From: Sedimentisphaerales bacterium
GTDB taxonomy: Bacteria; Planctomycetota; Phycisphaerae; Sedimentisphaerales; Anaerobacaceae
Reading direction: 5' to 3'
Assembly: GCA_016935195.1 (NCBI GenBank)
Contig: JAFGRL010000152.1
Span: forward strand, 1-64,000
DNA length: 64,000 nt
Part shown: positions 31,597 to 41,000 of the stretch, piece after piece
Layout of the letters: the number at the start of each line of letters is the position of its first letter
Numbering within the stretch: the first letter of the stretch is position 1
The notes under the pieces: generated by a model
What the model was told of the DNA's origin: nothing
Database searches by the model: none
Seen by the model: only the letters and a program-made list of their open reading frames with translations
Made by a program: the position numbers and the translations under genes

Positions 31597-32823
31597 ATGG
31601 ATTTATCAAGCTTTAAGGATTTGGCACGAAGGGTAAGTTTTTTTAGAAGTTATTCATCGCTGGTTTTGCCTGCGGTCATAGCCATGGTTGCGGTGGTGAT
31701 TCTGGTTCTTTCGCTGCTGATGGGAAGCAAGCTCAAAGAACAGATAGAAACCGAAAGTATCAGCAGTGGTGCCAGACAGATAGAATCTCAAAGCTCAGGT
31801 GCGATACCCCGGGACCAATGGAAGCTGGAACAACAGTATCAGAAGAAACATGAGGAGGATTTCAATCAAATATCACTTTTTGTCAAGCAAACTACACAGA
31901 GAGAGTTGCTGAGCTACAAGGTATTTCCGGAGCCCAAAGATAAATCCATTCTGATTTTCGAGGAATTTGGTCGTAATTTTTATAAAGGAATAGACGGGCT
32001 CATAGCAGGTGTAGCGGGGCAGGATTGTCCCACGGAAGCAGAACTGGAAAGAAGGCTCAAAGGTTATGTCTCATCGCGGTCGCGGGGGCGAAGAAGAAAT
32101 CTCAGGAGTATGTCTCAGGATGATATAAGCTCTACTATAATCGATGAGATTTGCCTGGCCAGAGCTGAATCCGCTTGTGTTTATGTTAATCTGGCAGACA
32201 TACCCGGATACGAATACTGGCAGGAATATGAGTATGTTGGAGTGGACAAGGCTGTGCAGGACTGCTGGTATGGGCAGTTGGCTTATTGGATTATTGAGGA
32301 CGTTTTCCAGACAATTGCCTCGGCTAACAGCAATTCCGAGAGTGTGCTTAAATCGCCGGTTAAGCGTCTTATGGGTATAGGTTTTAGCAGCGAGAAAAGC
32401 AGGAGAGGACAAGAGGTGCCAAACTATGTTTTATCAATTGATGATGGTCTTACCGAGCCGCACACGGGCCGATTTTGCAACGATGAGATTGATGTGGTTC
32501 ATTTTACTATCAGTGTTGTTGTGGAGACAAAGGCGGTCTTTCGTTTTATGCAGGAGCTTTGCAGCGGCAAAGAGCATAAGTTCAAGGGGTATTCAGGGCA
32601 GGGCAGGGAGCAGACATTCAGGCACAATCAGATCACTATTTTAAATACTGCAATTGTCTCTATTGATCCAAAGGCACCGGACTATGAAGAAACGCATGGT
32701 CTTTATCGCTATGGAGAGCAGCCGGTTGTAAAGCTGGATATGGCATGTGAATACATCTTCAACAAGCAAGGCTATGAGCAGATACAACCGGAGCAGGTCA
32801 AACAATTAGCTGAAGAAAAGTAA
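31597..32823 (+). CDS. Single-TM inner-membrane protein of the pilus/secretion alignment complex (PilO position)
   Basis: One N-terminal TM (LVLPAVIAMVAVVILVLSLLMG) followed by coiled-coil and globular periplasmic domain; downstream of the pilM-like gene. Confidence 0.65.
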   Translation: MDLSSFKDLARRVSFFRSYSSLVLPAVIAMVAVVILVLSLLMGSKLKEQIETESISSGARQIESQSSGAIPRDQWKLEQQYQKKHEEDFNQISLFVKQTTQRELLSYKVFPEPKDKSILIFEEFGRNFYKGIDGLIAGVAGQDCPTEAELERRLKGYVSSRSRGRRRNLRSMSQDDISSTIIDEICLARAESACVYVNLADIPGYEYWQEYEYVGVDKAVQDCWYGQLAYWIIEDVFQTIASANSNSESVLKSPVKRLMGIGFSSEKSRRGQEVPNYVLSIDDGLTEPHTGRFCNDEIDVVHFTISVVVETKAVFRFMQELCSGKEHKFKGYSGQGREQTFRHNQITILNTAIVSIDPKAPDYEETHGLYRYGEQPVVKLDMACEYIFNKQGYEQIQPEQVKQLAEEK

Positions 32824-32841
32824 CTACAAAGGCAGTTTGCA

Positions 32842-34809
32842 ATGGCTGAAAAAAAGAGTAATTTTTTTGAAGAACATATTGAGAAACTGGTTCTGGCGGC
32901 TGTGGGGCTTGTTTGCATCTGGCTGTTATTTACACGGGTTGTGATTAATCCTAACCGTGTCAGTTATCAGGGTCAAACATTTAATTCCGGTGAAATTGAC
33001 ATATATTTAAATAAAAAAACAGAATTATTGGCCGAAATGCTTGATCGCAAAGCAGAGGTCAGGGAGCCCTACAGGCCTCGGGCGAATGATTTTCTTGCAA
33101 GGATTGATTCGGCGATAGATGACGATAATATTAATAGTGATGTATATGTGCCAGTCCCATGGAACCTCAGGCAAGAGGTAGTCGTCAAAGGCAAATATCA
33201 TATTCCCAAGATTGGTGAGGTCAATGAGGTTTCAGTCGAACACATCAGGACGGTAGCCTATGTTCCTACGACGGTAGTGACTGAGGAAGATGGTTATACG
33301 CAGGAAAATAGCGGCCCCAACGATATTGACCTTGTAACGGTTGAGAGCAAGTTTAACGTTGCCGGTCTTTATGAACGGTTTTATGAGAGTTTTTGCGGAT
33401 CGAGGGTTCCTCAAGAGGCTCGTGATCCCTGTCTTGCGATTCCGGTTTTTGCTGCTGTTGAATTAGAGAGACAGCAGAAGAATGATGATGGTCTCTGGGG
33501 TAATTGGCAGGCAATTCCCCGAACGAAGATCGACAAGAACAAAAGGATGTTTGAGGTAATAGAAGATGTTGGTCGGCTTCCTGTAGGAGGTATAAAGGTT
33601 CGTTTGCTGCAGTTTGGCGACCCAAAAGTCAAGATGGATCTTTTGCAGCCGGAGGCATACCAAATTGCCTCTGCAGAGCAGGAATGGTTCCCTCCATCTT
33701 TGCATAAGGAGTTTACAAAACTGCAGGCAGAAATAGCAGCGGAGGAGAGACGGCAGGCCAGAGAAGATAAAATGAACAAAAAAGAGCATCAGCGTCAGGA
33801 TAAATACACAGCTCGACGTACTCGAACACCAAAAACATCGACAAGGAGTTCAAAGGGTGGTGCTGGGGGATTGGGAGAAGGTGTTGATGACTCTGCAGCA
33901 ATTGAGCAGTCAATGGGCAAATCTACGGGAAGGGCACCTTCAGGCAGGAGAAGAACAAAAGATTACAAAGAGGGAAAGCAAAGCAGTAAGGACCGCGGAA
34001 CTGCTTCAGATAAAACTTCAATAAGAGACATCTACAGCGGACTCGATGAGATATTGATTACGGATGAAACAAAACTTCGCACAATGGATGAGCCTTTGGT
34101 GCTCTGGGCGTATGATGATACGGTCGAGGCGGGCAAGGAGTACCGATATAGAATCAGGCTTGGTGTTTTCAATCCAATAGCCGGCACAGAACAATTCAGC
34201 AAAGAAGACACGTTACTAAAGGACAAAGTCATTTTATGGAGCGAGTTCTCTGATGTAACTGAGCCGGTGTTAATTCCGGCCAAGTTATACTTTTTTCCAC
34301 GTACGATTCAGCAGGCGGCCGAAACTGTCACAGTTACTGTCAGCCGATACGTGCTTGGCTATTGGTACAGCAAGGATTTTGTGGTCAGCCCGGGGGAAAA
34401 TATAGGCAACTCTTGTGAGTACCAGGCGAGTGAGGAAGAGCAAGAAAAAGGTGTGACGGTACCGGCGTCGGTTGAATATTCGACCGGAGCCTTGTTTGTT
34501 GATGCACAAGGTCCGGTGAAAGACTGGGCAGGGGGCCATAGTCTGCGAGACAGGTTGTATTTCGATATGCTCTATAGTTACGACATGGCCGAAATTCATC
34601 ACGTACCGATTAAAGCAAGATACTGGGATGATGAACTTCAGGTGAATTTTTACGAAATAAGAAAGCTGGAAAAAGCGGCGAAAGAACCTTTACGAGAATG
34701 GGGCAGCAAAGCTGCCGAGCGAGAACGGGAGCGAGCAACTCCGACAGAAGAGCAGGGTCCAATTGAAGATTTCATGATAAGGGATGACTTTGGAGATATG
34801 CAATTTTAG
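32842..34809 (+). CDS. Single-TM protein co-cistronic with the PilM block, function unknown
   Basis: TM LVLAAVGLVCIWLLFTRVV; low-complexity charged linker; 18 nt from the previous gene. Confidence 0.65.
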   Translation: MAEKKSNFFEEHIEKLVLAAVGLVCIWLLFTRVVINPNRVSYQGQTFNSGEIDIYLNKKTELLAEMLDRKAEVREPYRPRANDFLARIDSAIDDDNINSDVYVPVPWNLRQEVVVKGKYHIPKIGEVNEVSVEHIRTVAYVPTTVVTEEDGYTQENSGPNDIDLVTVESKFNVAGLYERFYESFCGSRVPQEARDPCLAIPVFAAVELERQQKNDDGLWGNWQAIPRTKIDKNKRMFEVIEDVGRLPVGGIKVRLLQFGDPKVKMDLLQPEAYQIASAEQEWFPPSLHKEFTKLQAEIAAEERRQAREDKMNKKEHQRQDKYTARRTRTPKTSTRSSKGGAGGLGEGVDDSAAIEQSMGKSTGRAPSGRRRTKDYKEGKQSSKDRGTASDKTSIRDIYSGLDEILITDETKLRTMDEPLVLWAYDDTVEAGKEYRYRIRLGVFNPIAGTEQFSKEDTLLKDKVILWSEFSDVTEPVLIPAKLYFFPRTIQQAAETVTVTVSRYVLGYWYSKDFVVSPGENIGNSCEYQASEEEQEKGVTVPASVEYSTGALFVDAQGPVKDWAGGHSLRDRLYFDMLYSYDMAEIHHVPIKARYWDDELQVNFYEIRKLEKAAKEPLREWGSKAAERERERATPTEEQGPIEDFMIRDDFGDMQF

Positions 34810-34958
34810 CAACTGGTCCTGAGTATCTAGGGATAAGGTGTGGAATATTAAAAGTTCTAATCTCTCCAAAGGGCACCAGACAAATCATTTGCTGCACATT
34901 TTATTTGCGCAAATCCCCTTGGATCGTAGAACTGCATATGCGCAACGGAGTTGAAATT

Positions 34959-35177
34959 TCACGGTTTGATTCGAAGGCAGTCGTATATAAAACAGCAGTC
35001 GGTATTCGGGCAATAGCCATTCGATTTTCCAAAGCAAGGCGTGCAGCCTTCTGCTATTTGAATGGCATGTATTAATTGGTTTTTTTTCATCTTTGCCGGT
35101 TTTACACCGAGAGCTTTTGCCTTGTTTCTTAATTCAGGCATTTTTATTGGCTTTGGCTTAACTGTTACTGTTGTCAT
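34959..35177 (-). CDS. Small SAP/Rho-N-like domain protein with Cys-rich tail
   Basis: KMPELRNKAKALGVKPAKMKKNQLIHAIQIAEGCTPCFGKSNGYCPNTDCCFIYDC; SAP-like helix-extended-helix plus conserved Cys. Confidence 0.8.
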   Translation of the reverse strand: MTTVTVKPKPIKMPELRNKAKALGVKPAKMKKNQLIHAIQIAEGCTPCFGKSNGYCPNTDCCFIYDCLRIKP

Positions 35178-35443
35178 TTTTTAACCTCTGTTTAAATTTT
35201 GAACATTTCCGGTACCCGTGCGGTTGCTGCGGTTATTTACGCATTATGTATTTCGGCTTTCCGAGCCGATTGGTTTAATAAGTTTTGCTGCGGCACCGGA
35301 GAGGTTGATAACTTGCTGTCAAGCCCAATCTGTCAAGGTGGTTTTTTTCGGACCTGTGGTTCGGTTAAAAAACCTGCTGCAAAAAAATAATTAAATTCGG
35401 TAGTGTTAATTACCGCGTGGGTAGTAAAGCAAATGTTATTTGG

Positions 35444-37027
35444 CTACCTTATGTCCTCAACAATTTTTTGCATAAGTTCGAAGTTGGTGTCCTGACCGGT
35501 AAAAAGTTTGAACTGAGCGGCGGCCTGGTTGATGAACATTGACAGGCCGGTAATTGTTTTTGCGCCAGCTTGCTTTGCCTGCCTCAACAGCAAAGTCTCG
35601 GCAGGATTGTAAACGGTGTCGAAAATGGCCATATCTTCTCTCAAGCATTTTTTTGGCAGAGGTGTCTCATCAACATTCGGGTGCATTCCGATACTGGTGC
35701 AGTTTATGAGTAACTTTGCATCGATACCTGGCAAATTATCCAATGGGGCAAAATCACAATTGAATTCCTGAGCTAATTTTTCAGCCTTTTTTAATGTGCG
35801 ATTGTAAATTTTGATTTTTGCGTCTGCATTAGTTAGCGCAGCAACTACAGCCCTTGCCACGCCGCCGGCGCCGATCACTGCAATTGTTATGTCTTTGAAC
35901 CCGGCTCTGGTAATATCCATCGCCGAAGTGATAGCATCCATTGCGCCGGTATAATCGGTATTATAGGCACTGATTCGTGGCTCGTGACTGGTGGCTCGTG
36001 GCTCGTTAATTACGAGTGTATTAACTGCGCCGATTTTCTCGGCTAACGGCTCGACAAAACCCTGCTTAGCTTTGACGTAATCCAGGGCGTTTTGCTTATG
36101 CGGAATCGTTACACTAAAGCCTCTAAAGCCAAGCCAGCTTCTTGCAAGAATATTGTTCAAAAACCGGTCAAGGTTTTCTTTCCCGCCTTCAACGAGCAAA
36201 GGTAGATACAATTTATTCATTCGGCTGTCGCTAAAGCAGGTATTGTGCACAGCCGGGCTTTGTGAATGGGCAACCGGCGAGCCTATGATTCCGTAAAGTT
36301 CAGTATCGCAGTCAATATCATTCCATCGATACAAATTTTTTAGTTGGCCTATTGTCAACTGGCCCGGGGCGGTGGCGTTTTTGTCATCGATACTCGCATA
36401 AGTTAAAAATGAGCCAAGCTTCTTTGCGATTATCCTGCTGATAAGGCCAGGGGTGCCCATAGACCATACGATTCTCTCGCAGTTGGTTTTGTGCAATAAA
36501 TCGAAGGCCTCGAAACAATCGTTGATATGATTTGCGGTATAGACAAGCTTGGGTATTGCCGGCGGATATACAGTTAGGATGTGGCGATAGAGTTCTTCAA
36601 TATTATCGAACTTTGACTCGAAATTGTGGGCCGACAGAATCAGTCGACTCTTCGGACTTTGTGATAGCGCCAATTTTATTCTTTCCTGATTATCGACAAA
36701 GAGAAATTTTTCATATTCAAAGTCGACAAATTCTGCGCCGGCGCCTACAGCATTGGTAAGCACGTCAACTCGCAGGGTATCTGAATAAGCAATAGCCCCA
36801 CCCTGAAGCTTATCACGGCAGGTAACTATGATCGGGATTTGGCTGGCACGCTTTGTTTTTACAGCAGCAATCAAAGATTTCACCAGGTCGGTGCTCAGAA
36901 CCTCAAGGTAATCAGTACGTAACTCGAGCATCTCTGCACCGGCATCAATTGCTTTCTTGGCCTGGTCCTCTGCCTGGTCAAGGTTTTTTGCTGCAATTGG
37001 AACTGCCAGAGGCGTCATCGTGGCCAT
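35444..37027 (-). CDS. aroDE: Bifunctional type I 3-dehydroquinate dehydratase / shikimate dehydrogenase (track ORF to 37057; MATMTPLAV is the likely start)
   Basis: N-term AroD (ELRTDYLEVL, IIVTCRD, KLVYTANH); C-term AroE (GIIGSPVAHSQSPAVHN, SVTIPHKQ, GAVNTL, AYNTDYTGA, GAGGVARAV). Confidence 0.92.
   Translation of the reverse strand: MATMTPLAVPIAAKNLDQAEDQAKKAIDAGAEMLELRTDYLEVLSTDLVKSLIAAVKTKRASQIPIIVTCRDKLQGGAIAYSDTLRVDVLTNAVGAGAEFVDFEYEKFLFVDNQERIKLALSQSPKSRLILSAHNFESKFDNIEELYRHILTVYPPAIPKLVYTANHINDCFEAFDLLHKTNCERIVWSMGTPGLISRIIAKKLGSFLTYASIDDKNATAPGQLTIGQLKNLYRWNDIDCDTELYGIIGSPVAHSQSPAVHNTCFSDSRMNKLYLPLLVEGGKENLDRFLNNILARSWLGFRGFSVTIPHKQNALDYVKAKQGFVEPLAEKIGAVNTLVINEPRATSHEPRISAYNTDYTGAMDAITSAMDITRAGFKDITIAVIGAGGVARAVVAALTNADAKIKIYNRTLKKAEKLAQEFNCDFAPLDNLPGIDAKLLINCTSIGMHPNVDETPLPKKCLREDMAIFDTVYNPAETLLLRQAKQAGAKTITGLSMFINQAAAQFKLFTGQDTNFELMQKIVEDIR
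35977..36004 (-). repeat. 7-bp tandem repeat within aroDE
   Basis: Plus strand GTGGCTC|GTGACTG|GTGGCTC|GTGGCTC, i.e. four 7-mers, one degenerate; translated on minus as EPRATSHEPR. Confidence 0.9.
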
Positions 37028-37359
37028 CCTGCGGCTGATCAGGCCGCTTAGTATCACTTTGCTTTAACGCTGAAGAACCGAACTGTTCTGCCCTGCGTAC
37101 ATGCTGCAATACCCAATGAGCCGGCTATGTGTGTTTTTCCTGAAATTCGCCGACCATCGACTATTTTCTCACGGTACATTTACTTTATTTCCACAAAACG
37201 AAGTAAAAACGTTGTATAGTCACAACGATCTTTTATGCAGAAGATAATTGGAGATGTTTCTCAAGTCAAGGAATAAAAACGCAACACGCCAATGGACGTT
37301 AAGGCCATTTGCATAGTTAACTGAACACACCTTGTTTGGCCATATTTCTTCCGACTAAA

Positions 37360-37560
37360 TACTCAAACTGACCGATGGCCAGTTTGAGTATGCAAAAACA
37401 AAGACGTAAAATGCAAAATTGCCGTCCTAAGTCCTTGGGACTCCTGACGGAGAATCCGGCTGCGGCGGATGACTGGTTTTATTGAACTTTTTGTGTTACA
37501 GAATATATTGTTAAATAAATGGTTACGTCAATTTTAACCATAAATCGGTCAGTTTGAGTA
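37360..37560. repeat. 201-bp element bounded by perfect 17-bp inverted repeats
   Basis: TACTCAAACTGACCGAT (37360-37376) and its exact reverse complement ATCGGTCAGTTTGAGTA (37544-37560); additional internal CAGTTTGAGTA at 37380-37390. Confidence 0.85.
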
Positions 37561-37808
37561 ACTACTAATCACTACCCGTACCCCCCAAATGCGCACCCCA
37601 GTTTTCAAACAATACCATATCTAAAATTTATCAACTTGCTGCGGTTACGGATATTCGACGAATATGTTAACTAACTTTTACTTTTATCCCGCGGCTGTGC
37701 ACTGTATTTCTAAAAGTTGTCAGGGGCTTCGACAAAAACCACACCAAAGATTGGCAAAGAAAAACATGGAAACCGGAAGTCATAACAAAATGAAGATGCC
37801 GATGATTT

Positions 37809-37890
37809 GTCATTGGCAGCCAAGCGAAGCAATCTAAAACTCTTACAAATAAGAGATTGACACTTCAGCCTTCAAGCTGCCCGCAATGAC
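37809..37890. repeat. Intergenic palindromic repeat, full copy C
   Basis: GTCATTG...GAAGCAATCTAAA...AGAGATTG...GCAATGAC, symmetric composite hairpin. Confidence 0.7.
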
Positions 37891-37947
37891 AATTATGTTC
37901 TTTTTTTCATTTTGTTATACGCTCTTGACCTCACAAAAGGATTGTTT

Positions 37948-38025
37948 ATGAAATTTCTTAACCCGGAAAGGAGGTGATATACGGCGAAAAAAAGTAGAAG
38001 TGGAAGTTTTTTTTGGAAAGTATGA
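37948..38025 (+). promoter_or_regulatory. Leader with mini-ORFs and perfect 12-nt Shine-Dalgarno
   Basis: ATG...TGA mini-ORF MKFLNPERR (37948-37977) overlaps AAAGGAGGTGAT (37967-37978), then an ACG-started frame (M)AKKSRSGSFFWKV* (37981-38025), ahead of the 38051 CDS. Confidence 0.5.
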
Positions 38026-38050
38026 TTAACAATTTTATTAGAGGTGTACC

Positions 38051-41000
38051 ATGTTTAAAAAATCTTTTCTTTTAATTTCTGTAGTTTTGATGCTGAGTCT
38101 GGCTGGTAATGCCTCTGCCGTAAACGTCTGGTGGCTCGGCTCCAACTCCAACTGGTTCGATGCCGACAATTATTCCAATACTGCGGTTCCCGCCACCGAT
38201 ACCGGTGTGAACTGGTCAGTATCGGGATTAGGCAGTTATTCAACGATAAACATCAGTTCCGGCGATGCGGTTTGCTACTCGCTGTGGTCTTACAATGAGC
38301 ATAACAGCCACTCAAAGATGTATGTCTCAGGCGGAACATTGACAGGATATGGTGACCTGACGGTAGGTGTAGGCAGCAGCACCGGCGATTCTACATTTTA
38401 TGTAAGCGGTGGTACTGTTGACTTTCCCAGCTACTATATCCGTGTTGGCAGAGCCCTTGGAGCGGGCCAGACCGGTACCGGCTCACTCAACATAACCGGT
38501 GGAACAGTTAAAACTCCATCTATCGTGATTCCCTATATTCCCACCTATAGCGCAAACAGCAGAGTGGAGCTTTACGGCGGCACTCTGGACGTAAATGCAA
38601 TAACGATGGCTACCGGCGGAGTTATAGATATTGAGAAAGGTACGCTCATAGTCGATGGCAACGTTGTCAGCACCGTCCAGGGATACGTCGACAACGACAA
38701 GATTATAGCTTACAACGATACCGGAACGGTGGTGATTGACTATGACAATACTAATCCCGGCAGAACGACTGTAACGGCCTGGGTTGCACGGACTTGGTAT
38801 GGTAACGACAGCAGCAGTTGGTCTGACGCAAACAATTTTTCACCTGCCGGAAGTCCAGCCTCCTGTGATACGGTCAATTTTTCGTACTCAGGAACACCGG
38901 ACGCGGGCTCCAATAAACATATGCTGGCGATAGAGGATGGGAACATCACAATAGCAGCTTTGTCTTCTTATAACCCATACGGTCACCATTGTTATATGAC
39001 AATGACGGGTGGGATATTAAACACCGGGAGTTTGACATTAGGCAGCTACAGTGATGGTGGAGGTTCCACGTTTAATTTAACCGGAGGTACAATAACTATT
39101 TCCGGTGCTAATTCTTATCTTAATGTCGGAAGAGACCTTGACCCCAACGGAGGTGGTGCCGGCGTTCTCAATATGACCGGCGGAACAATTACGACTCCAT
39201 GGCTTAGGATGTACGACAGCGCTGTTGGTATCATAAACCTGATGGGCGGCACCTTTACGGTAACCTCTACGATGAATCAGTGTTCTGAGGATATGATAAA
39301 CATCACCGAAGGCAAGCTTGTATGGACAGGTGATCACCGTTCGGACGTGAACAGCTATATAGCCTCTGGCATAATTAAGGGCTATGGCGAAAACGGTACG
39401 GTGGATGTAAACTACACCGGAGGTAACACCGAGGTAACAGCTACGGGCTTTTACTACAATGCCGTGATAAGCTGGGGTGATGTGATAATAACGTGGGGAG
39501 CAGACACAGACGCCGCATTCGATTCGCCCGAGGGAATCGAGAACATGATAAAACGCTGGAAGGGCCGCGGCTATACCGGCATCTGCCTGCGCAGCGATTG
39601 TCTGAAGCTTGACGACACCCTGACTCATTGGAATGAAGGAATACTTCCTACCACTGCACTAATCATGCATGTTCAAGAAGACCTTGCATCACAGTTCAAC
39701 ATACTTCAGACGGCCAGTGAAGCAGCCCAGTCCAACGGGTTTGAGTTCTGGGCATGGGTTCCGACTGTTTACAGCAGGGGCGCACCAGCATATTTCGAAG
39801 GCAGTACATTCCCGTGGTCCTATGAAGATAAAGCCATCTACGATGATCCGGATCTGTTGACAATCTCACGTGACGGCGACAAGTGCCTGTATATGGTCTC
39901 CGAATTCGCCTATGATGATGCAATATCGACGAAGGTAGATGAGTTCGAATATTATGCTAAAAATTACGGCATAAAGAATTTCATAGCGAGCATGCGAAGT
40001 GAGGCCGCACAGTGCCAGGCTCCGCCGCTCAAGGCAGACGAGTTCGGGTTTAATCAGCCGGTCGTCGATGATATGTTAACACTGCATGACGTCAATATAC
40101 TGACGGATTTCCGATTTGATGCCTTCGATCCCAACTTTGACCCCTGTGATAGTATGGTGGAAAACTGGCATAACCTCAGAGGCACTTATCTGACGGAGTT
40201 CTTTACCGACCTGCGCGATGGGATGGATAACATCGACCCTGCAATTCGTCTGAGTACCGAGATACAGGGCGGCCATTACCTGGGCTCGCCTATGGGAAAT
40301 ATCAAGGCTGATTGGGCGAAATGGGTTGACGATGGATTAATCCAGGAACTGATCATCTACTTTGCTTTATGTGGCACCGGCGAGGTAACCGAAGATCCTA
40401 ACGTGCCTTACAAGGATTATCTGACCAGTAGAGAGTATAAGATCGGGATACTGGAGAAAAGTGTCTTCCGGGATGCTATAGATGAAAGCAACCATCCGGA
40501 TACCAGGTTGACCAACGGCTGGGGACAATCGCCATTTCCTCCTGCCCCTTACAATGACGAAGATGGCTGGCGGTCAACATCGAGCGCTATGTACGATGCC
40601 TATTGCCTGGGGTGGTACCAGCGATGGGAGCAGTAAAAGAACGACATCAACGATTTTGGACATATCCGGTTTATCAAGCAGGATTTCAATTCTTTCCCCA
40701 CTTATACTAATGGATACCTCGAAAGTCATATACTGGGTGATTATCGTTATAAGGTTTGGGAAGATGCAAATCACACAGTAGCATTACGCGCATGTCCGGG
40801 TAAGTGGTCTGATATCGGCGACGGCAACGATAATAAAGCCTGTGTTCAGGATTCGGTGATATACGGCGCCTCCGGCAACGCCCTTAAGCTCACGCGTCAG
40901 CAGGGCGGTGGCACCCAAGTCCACGCCTATCACCTTAGCTCGCCGAATGCATCGGGCTCTAACTGGATGTTGGCTATGGACAACGTCATCGCAAACGGCA

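Noticed and set aside
35199-35390. 63-aa plus-strand ORF (MNISGTRAVAAVIYALC...)
   Set aside because: No convincing SD or domain; sits in the promoter/intergenic region of the divergent SAP-like gene.
37967-37978. AAAGGAGGTGAT as the 3' end of a 16S rRNA gene
   Set aside because: It is the complement (SD sense) of the 16S tail and no rRNA sequence flanks it on either strand.
39077-39628. 183-aa minus-strand ORF antisense to the large secreted protein
   Set aside because: Antisense to a clear signal-peptide protein; no domain or RBS support.
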